Shown one piece after another: positions 1-11,500 of a stretch of 64,000 nucleotides of DNA. This DNA is from Azorinus chamasolen (lineage: Eukaryota; Mollusca; Bivalvia; Cardiida; Solecurtidae). The stretch spans positions 74,484,106 through 74,548,105 of the forward strand of contig OY755243.1 in assembly GCA_963576725.1 (NCBI GenBank), given 5' to 3'. A program made the position numbers and the translations under genes. The number at the start of each line of letters is the position of its first letter. Position 1 is the first letter of the stretch. Below the pieces are notes generated by a model. That model searched no databases. It saw only the letters and a list, made by a program, of their open reading frames with translations, and was not told where the DNA came from.

Positions 1-184
1 ACGATACAGAATTGTTCTAAAATGTATCGCTACAGATATCTAGAAACTTATGTGACAGCTTAATACCTGTATTAAACGTTGACCTTGAAAACTTGTTCAG
101 ATTAGATATCGGATACCTGGAACTTCTGTTATCTCGAACTATTTTGCGTGGTCCTTTGAAGTTCGAGTTATCGACGTTCAACTG
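1..184. mobile_element. TA-flanked MITE, family A, right part
   Basis: This is the right part of a family also present at 3195-3487 and 18852-19170. It ends gttcgagttatcgacgttc then AACTG and a TA target. The centre has the usual gcttaatacctgtattaa core. The left end lies outside the window. Confidence 0.75.
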
Positions 185-289
185 TACATGTTTAAAGTAA
201 GGTTTTTATTTTGAGTGCGTCATATTGTAAGATAAAAACGTGATGTGTTGGATGGACTGTTAAAATTGGACACTGTTTACATAACTTAT

Positions 290-560
290 CAAATCTGGAG
301 GTAGCAGATCCTTCGAAAGCAAAAGCAGAAATGCAAAAAGATAAAATGGCAGAATCGGTTTTATTGAGTCCGTTCATGAGCAGTTTTTAAAAGCGCAACC
401 CTACTCACGTTCCCTAGCACCGGCTTAAGGGGTATTCAATTTTCGCAACTAATAGCATCGTAACCTGTGATGAAAGAGTACTTGAAAATATAACAACACC
501 AAGAATGAAGTACTGGGGGATTTTACTGCCGCCACACGAGCACTGCTGTTGTGAATTGCA
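290..560 (+). repeat. dispersed repeat K, copy 1
   Basis: It carries gaaagcaaaagcagaaatgc, a tttattgagtccgttcatga block, and ctagcaccggcttaag. The same order of blocks recurs at 575-830, 7965-8212, 8400-8620, 62735-62990 and, reversed, 31855-32145. No ends or coding potential seen, so class unknown. Confidence 0.65.
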
Positions 561-574
561 TAATTTCTGAAATT

Positions 575-830
575 CTGAAATCGGTCGAAAGCAAGAGCAC
601 CAATGCCAAAAGAGAACATTTCAGATTCGGTCTTATTTATTTAGTTTGTTCATGAGCAGTTATTAAAAAAGCAAAACTATTGACATCCATAGAGACCACT
701 AAAGCGGTATTTATATTTTATTTATATTTGATGAATAAAATCCAAACTAATGATCCTAAAGGACCAGAATTATAATAAAAGACGTACGGACATCACGCGA
801 GCACTTAGCACGAAATTTCCAATAGTTTTG
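575..830 (+). repeat. dispersed repeat K, copy 2
   Basis: A second K copy directly follows the first in the same orientation (gaaagcaagagcaccaatgc, ttcatgagcagttattaaaa, aaagcggtatttatatttta). Tandem arrangement of two K copies also occurs at 7965-8620. Confidence 0.6.
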
Positions 831-1315
831 TCCGATTTATCTTTTGAAAAAATGTTGTTCACACAATAACCTTTGATTGACAAGTAGATTGACAAGCAGA
901 ATAATAGGTAATAAGAAAACACATACCCTATGTATACTGGGTACTGTTAAAAACATGTCTGCTTGACCAGCTGCCCCGAACAGGGAGGATGACTTGTTAT
1001 GAACAAAATCACACCCAATCCAAAAGTTTGCCTGACGAGTGACACTAAAAGCAAAATTATAGTTCTGAATTAATATGAATTAATAAAATTTCAGAATAAA
1101 ACGTTTTTCTACAGAACCTTTGTTTTCGTGAATAATTATGCAATAATCTATCATTGCGTTAATTCATTTTATAATGGCCCCTAAACAAAGACAGTTTGTG
1201 CTAGGGCAGAAACTTCAAAATCAAGTTTTCTAGTTCCTTAAACAAACAGAGTACACCCTGATCAAACAGAACAGTTTGTACAGGAACAGTCTGATCTGGG
1301 TCCACACTGTACTAA
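831..1315. other. no gene; MITE scrap at 1240-1312
   Basis: Nothing coding is visible. At ~1240-1312 lie two arms of the AAACAGAGYAGACCCTGATC-type hairpin (see family B) around a shorter centre. The rest is AT-rich unique-looking sequence. Confidence 0.5.
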
Positions 1316-1536
1316 ACCCTTTCCTTCATAGGCTATTTTAGACCCAACCTCTTTGAATGAATCCACCCAAAAGGAGCATTTACTAGAGAAAAGGAAAATG
1401 TTAAAATTATGTAGTATTGAAACCATTGTGTTAAATAGAGCATTTGCTTCTATGGAGCAAATGCTCTATTTACCACAATGGTTTCAAAAAGTGACTTTTA
1501 CAGAGGCGTAGAAAGGCGTATTTATGAAGGAAATGG
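1316..1536. mobile_element. TTAA MITE, family C
   Basis: CCCTTTCCTTCATA on the left and a TTAA at 1537-1540 on the right frame a long palindrome, arms gaaaccattgtg and aaatagagcatttgct around a ctatgg centre. The left TTAA is degraded to TAAA. It lies just past the EGF gene's stop and may contribute to its 3' UTR. Confidence 0.8.
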
Positions 1537-1601
1537 TTAAAGACATGATAATGTTTCATAACGACGTGTGTAACACATTGAAGTAAATATGCAAATCATT
1601 T

Positions 1602-2545
1602 TCAATTAGCCATTTCCGTAAGTAGAACAAATACAACTTCAACAAAATATAATACTGACGGATAATTGATGATTTGGTCGCCATTCCATAGTCTCAATTC
1701 TCGTGTGTGGTCATGAACATTGATGCCGTCCGATAATGATAAACCTATTCCACGAGGCTCTATGTAGTTTCCCTGATCCGTGAACAATGTCTTAAAGGAA
1801 CTGACTTTAGACAAAATACCGCGTGCTTGTTTTGGTAACATTAAAAACACCGTTGCTCCATGCACCTGACAAATATCGACGATCAGACAGAATTGTTCTC
1901 CGGACAGAATGCCTGGTATAGAAATACTGTACCCATATATTTCCATTGCAAAATCAGTCCCAAAGGTAAACACGGAATACATGTGTTCTGGAAATATTGG
2001 TGCTCCGCGACAAGATGGAACTGAATCAATATCCCGCCCATACACCAAGTTAGTCTTCATGTTATTTACACTGAGAGCACTTGTGTTTAGTTTTTCAAAC
2101 TGAAGCCAGTTAGGAAGGGCAGCAAGAACAGAGACGAACACACTTCTCATGAAAGAGCCTGCCTCGATAAATTCAAATTTATCGCTTCTCGAAAAGTTGA
2201 AGGAAATACAGTTATCTACACGCCGAGTCCCAGCCGTTGAGCCGAGCTTTGTAAACTCTGCGCGAACTCCCAAGCGAATATCGAAACTATCCGGCGAATT
2301 TTGAACTTCTACTCCATCTAGAGATATCGGAATTGAAAGTTTGTCAACTTCGGCAAACACAATACCATAGGTAAAGCGTAAGCCTTGATGTTCTTCTGCA
2401 GTTAGCCATGGTGACGTGGAAGAAAGTGTAACACTGAGGTTGTTTCCATCAGAACATTTCGCTATCTGTATCAGCCAGCATCCTCTTGGGAGACCTTTTC
2501 CGGTGATGTTGTGTTTTTGGAATACATTGTAAGTGTTGGATATAC
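1602..2545 (-). CDS. terminal exon: unrecognised ~314-residue C-terminal region
   Basis: The exon starts after a tttaag acceptor in phase 1 and runs open for 313 codons to a TGA at 1602-1604. An internal ATG at 2360 is not a start, because the frame continues to the acceptor. The region holds about six cysteines (G-C-W, A-K-C, D-N-C, S-C-R, F-C, I-C-Q), several N-x-S/T sites and mixed beta-strand-like stretches. It looks like a folded extracellular domain, but I recognise no family. The last ~20 residues are hydrophobic but contain two glutamates, so a GPI signal or membrane anchor is possible but weak. No AATAAA is obvious on the minus strand before the MITE at 1316-1536. An unannotated last splice is the main alternative to this end. 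Confidence 0.8.
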
Positions 2546-5500
2546 CTTAAAAACACAGATGTATAATGTTAGGTAAAACGGTAAGATAAATATGATAGAA
2601 GCAATCTAAATTGATCACTTGATGGATTAGATAAAGTCAGTGTCTAGAAATTATGCACATATTTCATGTAGAAATATTCCGTTTGAGGGTTTTCTGCTTT
2701 ACTTTTGCCCTGTAATAACCCTTTCCCTGATGAATATTCATGTAGGAAATAATTATGTCATGAATAGAATAAGATTATTATTTATAAAAGGCATATGAAC
2801 ACAGGATATTTTGGCTCAGGCAGAAGCTGTAGAATAAAATCTATATTACACCATAAGCAAACAGAGCCGACCCTGATCAGACGGCTCCTATAGGAGCCGT
2901 CTGATCTGGGTCTACTCTGTTTGCAGATGCGTCAAAATGCGCTTACATAAGGGAAAGGGGTAATCTACCAGCCCTAAAACATTAAAAACTAATCTCGTTT
3001 ATATGCGTTATAAGTGCTTAATCTGTATAAAGTAACAACTGCATGTTGCCTTGTACCTTTGCAAGATATCCCGTTGGAGTTTAGAGTCCTGTTGTCCAAG
3101 CAGCTGCACCCAAACGAACCGTCATAGTTTGTGCAAATGTCTTGGCATCCACCGTTCAGTAGCTGGCATTCGTCTATGTCTTCAAAATAAAGTACAGTAG
3201 AACCTCTATATCTCGGACCGGGATAACTCGAACATAGGACAACTCGAACTAAATGTTCAGTCTGTTCGAACTTTACAGAATTACTCTAAAACGTATCACT
3301 ACGCAAATCTGAAACATACATGGCAGCTTAATGCAGGTTAAAAGTAATGCTGAAAGCTCCTACTTTAGACCTGTATTAAGCTGTGAAGTTGAGAAATTGT
3401 CCAGATTAGAATTCGGGTAACTCGATTTCTGTTATCTCGAAGTATTGTGTATGGTGCCTTCAAATTCGAGATAAAAAAGTTCAACTGATATAAAACATTC
3501 ATGTGAGATGTCAAAGCAAACAAAGAGGGTCATTTCATTAGCGCCTCATTAGTTCATAGCCTTACACCAATTGCTTAATCGAACCCGTATTTAACCCTTC
3601 GCTTGCTGAATTTTAAAAACACATTTCTCCTTCTTTACCCATGCCCTGTTGTATAATTACATATATCTTCACTGTGTACAAGTATTTCGATGGCACATTG
3701 AATAACCGATGTGTCCGACCTGCTTGATTTTTTGTCTCGCCTGGACCGCTGTTGTATCAGGACTATCCTAACCAAATGAATCTTATTCTCGCCTGATCAT
3801 ACGATACTTCGCTGTGTGGTATTGTGGTGAGTTGTGCAATACCACCTAGGGCATAGGTCATCGAAAACTACAAGTTAAGACTTGTCGTTGAAAGTGCTTC
3901 AGATTTTAACCAGATTCAGCCGGTAGTCTAATTTCTTAGATCAGCAATAAGGTACCCCATGAGGTAATGCGGAGGCAGTGAGGAAGCTGCATTTATTCGT
4001 CGATTCATAGTGTTTAACGGGAGATAATCTGATCTGGGTCCACAGTGGTTTTGGTGCATTCTACACCAATGTCGACTGTCTTGGGATCTGTTTAGAGTCT
4101 ATAAAACAGCCTGTTGTCGCGCGGAAAGCGCCCGATTATCTCCCCATAGTTTTCTGTCATTCCTTCGTGACTCCTCCGAACCGTGGCTACTTCCGACAAA
4201 CAGCATAATCTGCGAGGGTGCCGGTCATTATCCGTACATTCGTCCGCCTGTTTGTAGGAAGCTTTGCGCTGCCGTCAAAACGTTTGTTAAAATAAAGGAA
4301 AAAGAAAGCAGACGACAATTTCTTTAGGATTTTGAGAGAGAGACAGACAAAATGACAGGCAAGATTGATAGAAAGAGGGAGATACAGAGAGAGACAAAGA
4401 TGTTCTAAAAACACAGAAGTTTAAACAACATGGATGGATATATGTAGCCTTACTGTCACTGTGTTTACATCTCACGGCTGGTTGACTCTGTCCTATATTC
4501 ATTCACCCGACACTGTGGCGCACTATTTAAAACCCTAAACACACGGTAGCTATACAATGAGAGCTTTTGTCGTCTGCTTAACTTTTTTTGTCGGTTATAT
4601 ACTAGGATCCAGTTGACCGTATCTCCCCGGCAACGCTTCCATGTTTGTGGGAAGTGATGTGGTGCCGTAAAAACATGTTACAGACGTCACTAATGAGATT
4701 CAACAGGACAAAGGGGGGGGGGGGGTCAAGATCAAGATCAAGTAAGTATAATAAAACTCTTATAACACTACTAATGGTATACAATTTAACCAAGTACATG
4801 TACCAGCAGATAGAACGGCTGTATAATAAGACCTGCCTATATGTTTTATTTATCATTTACAGTAAAACCTCTCTTAACCGGAATTCTAGTAGAGAAGAAT
4901 TTAGATACTTATAGGCAGGTGACTGCTTAATGCAGGGTGAAGGTCATGCAGAAGGCTCCTCTAGGAGCTTTCTGCATGACTTCCACCCTGCATTAAGCTG
5001 TCACCCGTCTCCAATACCGATATTAATACTAAATTTAACGTCCGGTTAAGAGAGGGTTTACTGTACATGTAGATTAATAATGCAGTTACATGTACATTAC
5101 ATTGCAATCCCAAAATTTCATAGAAAAACACGACAGACCCTTTTGATCTGGGATCAGACGCCTTGTAATTAGTTGCCTCATAAGTGTCTAAACCGATAAT
5201 TATTTTAACCCTTCGCTTGCTATTCACGTCAATATACCTACCTGTACTATGTACAAGTTGATTGTGCAACCAGTGCACTCTACAGCAGTGATTGCACAGC
5301 GAAATACTTGTACACAGTGAATATATATGTAATTATACAACAGGGCATTGGTAAAGAAGGGGAAATGTATTTTAAAATTCAGCAAGCGAAGGGTTAACTA
5401 TTTATTTATTAAGAAAAATAAAACAGCTAAGGAAGTTTCAATTTAAACATGGAACAGACGATAATCTTGGCAGACGAAACGGTTAAGCACTACACATCTT

Positions 5501-8500
5501 TTACCTGACTGACAGAAACTTCCTGTGTAACCATTTCTGCACGAGCACTTGTAAGACATCAGACCGTCAAAACATGTTCCGCCATTGAGACATTCAATTC
5601 CAGCACAGTCGTCGATATCTGAGATAAACAAGAGTGTGTTTGTGAAACACTTATGCCCCGACCTTTGACCCTGAAGGATAACATTGACTTTTGACCCACG
5701 GGCCAGGGAGTGGAACGCGATACATCGTCTTTGTGTGGTGAACATTTGTGCCAGGTTATTTTGAAATCCATTCACAGATAAAAAAAAAAGTTACAGAAGG
5801 GACACGGAATTTGGGACGGACAAATGCGATTACTATATCCCGTTTTGGGCATAAACGTTGGCTTAACGTTCTTCGGTTATATGAATGGCTATATAATACA
5901 ATGCATATTCGTGTTTTACATGATAAAATGGCAAGCTGTTGCATTAAACACGTCGCATTATCAGAGTACACGTAGTAAAGTTAATAAGTAATCACGGCAA
6001 TTTCTAAATAGAAATAATTTAATTTCGTTAAGATCATCACAAGATATTTCACTAAACGGTCGTAGAGTCAGCAGTGTCTTGGATGTATTCATCGCTTTCA
6101 TGTATCATAAAGCAATGCAGGGTAAAAACATAATTCAGGGTGAAAGTCATGCTCATAGAGGAGCTTTATGTATGACTTTCACACTGTATTAAGCAACCAC
6201 CTGCCTAAACAAGTACCAATTATTCATTTCTAAACTTTGGAAGTATCGCGATTTTACTGTAATTATCGTATGATATTTTATACCGTTTATTAAGCAACTA
6301 TCTGCCTAAAAGACATCAATTCTTCATTTATAAAATTTGGAAGTATCCAGTGTTTACTGTAATTATCGTATAAGTTTAATACATATCGTTCATCAAGTAA
6401 CCACCTGCCTAAACATGCATCAATTCTTCATAAGTATCTAAAATTTCAGGTATCGAGATTTTTACTGTAGTTATCGTATAATAGTTTATATCGTTCATTC
6501 AGTGATATTGGAAAGTTTCGAAATACACCGTTGGTCTTTGTTTCGTTTTATAGATGCTTGAACTAAAATCATTACTGAATACAATTAATCCATAACTTCA
6601 TAGATTATGTATTTTAATGCATCTGCAAACAGGACAGTTCCAATACAGACGGTTCACGAAGAAGGAAGTGTCTCAGCAAGGTTTGTTCTGGGTCCATGCT
6701 TATAAAACTTTTAGTTGAGTCTTTGGCTCAAATCTGACCAATCAAAAGCTTGAGAACTCAAATCTGACCATTCAAAAGCTTGACAACGAACTCAGACTCA
6801 ACTAAAAAGCTTTATAATCATGGAACCTGATGGCTTATTGCATTATATAAAATTGTTTCTACAGTTTCTAACATAGACCAAAATACTGTGTTCATGTTAC
6901 ATTACAAAATCATGTATTTAATGTGTATGGTGTTCTTACTATTTACATGGGTATTCATGAGGTAAAGGGTTAATACTCCAGTACATAATAAAGTACATTG
7001 GAACCCGTCTTAAGCGGCCATCAAAAACCGGTCACATTATGGGTCTGTAGGGCAGGTGCTAGCTTAACCCTTTCCCTGTTGTATATTCATGTAAGAAATA
7101 ATGACGTCATGGATATCAATAAGATTTATTTTTATTTTTATAATGGCATATGAACACAGAACATTTTGGCTCAGGCAGAAGCTGTAGAATCAGATCTATA
7201 TTACACCATAAGCAAACAGAGCAGACCCTAATCAGACGGCTCCTACAGGAGCCGTCTGATCTGGGTCCACTCTGTTTGCTGATGTGTGAAAATGCGCTCA
7301 CATAAGGGGAATGTTAATGTAGGCCAAACATAATAAAGAAAGCAGTTTTCTATACTAAAACCTTTGTCCTGGATTAAGCAAACAACTACTTTTTAAGATT
7401 TAAAGTCGCTAAAGATAGGTTCAACTGTACATGTGTTTGATAGGTGTCAATAGAATTTGAAATATTTTATCATACATGTAACATTTTCCCTGTTGTATAT
7501 TCATGCAAGAAATAATGACGCCATGAATATTAATAAGATTTAATTTTATTTTTATAATGGCATATGAATACAGAACATTTTGGCTCAGACCGAAGATGTA
7601 GAATCAGATCTATATTATACCACAAACACACAGAGCAGACCCTGATCAGACGGCTCCTATAGGAGCCGTGTGATCAGGGTCTACTCTGTTTGCAGATGCG
7701 TGAAAATGCGCTAATATAAGGGAAAGGGGTAGTAGTGAAAGAGTGCTTACATATATGAAACACTATGTAAAACAATCTATTCAAAAGACCATGTTTGGTC
7801 CATGTTAATTGAAAAAGAATGTTTACTTGTTTGTGCAGTATGTCATTTGAAAGACACATAGAGACGGTCCTGTTTACAGTAGCTGAGATATAGCCCTAAA
7901 TCAAATCATGTTGCTGTTTTAATTTTAAAATGTCAAAAACACCTCTATGAAACGTGCATCGCCGGTGAAGACGAACCTTCAACTAAATAAGATTTGAAAG
8001 TAGGAAAGCAAATGCAGCAATTTTGAAAAGGGAAAATTGCAGACTCGGTTTTATTAAATGCTCAACACTACTCACATCCCCTAGCACCGACTTAAGCGGT
8101 ATTTAATTTTCAAAACATAACATCAAAACTAATGATCAACACTAATGATCAACAACACTGAGAATGAAGTAAGTGGCGACTTTTGTACTACAGTCACATG
8201 CGCATGTACACCTGGGTCCATGCTTATAAAGCTTTTAGTTGAGTCTGAGTTTTGTTCTCAAGCTTCCGATTGGTCAGATTTGAGTTCTCAAGCTTTTGAT
8301 TGGTCAGATTTGAGCCTTTGGCTCAAATCTGACCAATCAAAAACTTGAGAACGATTTCAGACTCAACTAAAAGTTTTATAAGCATGGACCCAGCTGTTGT
8401 GAAGTAGTAGACCCTTCCAAAGCCAAAGCAGCAATGTGAAAAGAGAAAATTGTACGCACGGTCTTATTGAGTTTGTTCATGAGCAGTTATTAAAAGTGCA

Positions 8501-11500
8501 ACACTACCTACGCCCTCCTAGCACCTGCTTAAGCGTTATTCAAAACCTCTTTATTAGTTGTTCTTTTCCGAAAAAGCACGGACTAGATAAAAAAAATAAC
8601 AATGCCTCCCATATACTCCCACTTTAAACGCCATAAAACTTATAACGTCTCTGTCCTTTTGTTGGATATACATATACACTTGGTGATGAGAAGAAATTCA
8701 GCTGAAGCCAATGTAGTAATATGGTTGTGGTGGATGCATTGAAAGCTTTCATCACCTATCTTAACGGATAATAAATATATCTAACTAAATAGTTCTCGCA
8801 AGGTTCTGTCAGGGAGATTTGACCATACTTATGTATGTAGTTGTTAGGCAGATAATGTTGAACCCAGGGATGCAGATCAAAGTGCGTGAATTAAACATTT
8901 TAAACAATAGTGCCATTATTTGACCATCAAACCCTACTCTATGACCACTTGAAATTGTTTCGAAGAGACAACGAGACGAATCTAACGAGTGGTCACAGTA
9001 TAGGGTTTGCTGGAGAAATGACGATTTTAACATAATTGTACACACCTTTATATGTAGCTCTAACCATAAAAGTACGAAGATATTGTCTGTATTTGTACTT
9101 AACTTACCCGTGCATGTCTTGCCGTTGTTGTTCAGTTCGTATCCATCTGAACAGGAACATGTGAATGAGCCTTCTGTGTTTGTACAGGTGTGCGAACACC
9201 CGGACAGATCATCGCTGCATTCATTTATATCTTCAAATATCAACAAAAGTCATTCTCACAAAGGTCATACGTTTCCCTATTAACACAAGCATATGAATGG
9301 GCGATTGACATACTGAAACCATTATAACCTATATTGCAATAAAACAGTACAAACTGTTTTAAGCGGCCTTTAAAAAGAGGTCTCATTATGGGTCTGTAAA
9401 CCTAGTGACAGCTTAATGCAGGTCAATTGTAATTATTTACTAAACGCTCATATAGACGCTTTCTACATTACATGTGCTTGCCCTGCATTAAGCAACTATC
9501 TGCTTTTTAAGACTCCTATGTTCAATAAATTAATGACCGCTTAGGGACACGTTCTATTGTATATTAACTTAGATCCCCTTAGCATTATTCAATTGCATTA
9601 GTATATACTGTAAAACCCATCCAATGCGACCATTTAATGTACAAATATGGCTGTCTTCATACGCATGTGGTTGCTTAAAGAGGAAGTCCCTACAATGATC
9701 GCATATTTTCAATAATATAATAAAACTTGGTATTTGTTATGCTCTATCATTATTATGAAGGGTCCCAATTCGAACTTATATCGAAAAATGCCCCTGTGAT
9801 ACAAATAAACCGATTTCATCAATACTGATAATTTTTGTTCTACAACACAATATTATCGGCCTTTTCCGTTAAATTCTTCCGCGTTTTGCCGATGATCACC
9901 CGATCCCTCCATTGTTTACGTAATAGCTTTCTCGGAAGTGGTCGGAGAATCGCGAATAGGGCGAACAGTTACGAAACTAAAACCCAACCCGAATAAAACT
10001 GAAACGTCGGATAGTAAAACCGGGATCGGCGATATCAAACACATGGATGTTTTGTCATTATAAACGGTAATTGGATGGGGCTTTTTGCGATATACTACTT
10101 TTCAGTATATAAATATATGAGTTTTGTATATTTTAAGTGTTTATGAAACGCGTCAAATGTAGGGACATCCCCTTTAATGCAGGACGAAATTCTATAGGAG
10201 CTTTCTGCATAATTTTTGTCCAGCATTAAGCTACCACCTGCCTTTGCCACTGTGAATTATCCCCCTTTTTGTCGGTCGCATTAGAGGGGGTTTACTGTAC
10301 TGTGAAAATATACCTACCTTTGTTTATTGACACTTTCCATGCACAAGAAATGAATGTGAAATCTAAATACCCAATCAAGCGAACCAATCGGACATGCTTA
10401 AATAGAACATTCGTCCAATCTTACAATGTGCCGCTTAATTAATGGAATGCAATCGTTAGAAGATTGACTGGTCCAAATCTGTACAGACAGTAAGGAAATC
10501 AGAGGTCCAGATAAGATGCGTTAATTAAACATGTTTAGAATCGTCTCGAATAGAGGTCGTAACATAAGGTTTGGTGGAGAAATGTCAATTTTAGTACTTG
10601 AGTACGCACCATTATCTGTTGGTCTGTTTAAAAGTAAATGCATTTGATACCTATTGTGAAACTCAGCACAGTCTGTAGGGACATTGATATGTACAGTCAT
10701 ATCTGGAGGTGTCGTAAACAAGGAAAACATTTACCTGTACAATTATGCTTATGGCCATGAAGCAGGAAACCTGTTTTACAGGAACAACTATATGTTCCCG
10801 GTTCATTGGCGCATATGTGTTGACAGTTTCCGTTATTGATGTCGCATTCGTTATCGTCTGAAATACAATAACATCGATAATAATCAATCAATACGATATT
10901 GCAAGTTAGATTGATTAAGTACCAGTGGACGAACACGTCATTTATTTGCATGTTCATAACGAATAGCAAAATTTACGTGAAACCAGCATCCATGCTTATA
11001 AAGCTTTTTAGTTGAGTCTGAGTTCGTTCTCAAGCTTTTGATTGGTCAGGTTTGAGTTCTCAAGCTGACCAATTAAAAACTTGAGAACGAACCCAGACTC
11101 AACTAAAAGTTTTATAAGCATGGACCCAGGCATCACGGTGTGTCGAATTTAAGGAAAAGTCTGTTTGGGACTACATGTACCTCTGCACGTCGATTGGTCA
11201 GGTTGTAGTGTGTAGCCAGTATTACAGGAACACGTGAAGGACCCTATCGTGTTATGACATTGGTGTCCACAAACTGGATCGGATCGAGCACATTCATCTT
11301 CATCTGAAAAATTAAAACGACAAAATGAAATTGATTGATTTACTCACATTGGCGCCTATGTAAAATCACTTTTTGAAACCATTGTGATAAATAGAGCATT
11401 TGCTCTCTTTGAGCAAATGCTTTATTTATCTCAATGGTTTCAAAATCACACAATTCTGAAGTTTTCCTTTCCTCTAGAAATGCTCCTTTTCGGTAGAATG

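Noticed and set aside
4187..4914. Several short frames
   Set aside because: They cross purine-rich and homopolymer tracts and a MITE end; no splice or domain support.
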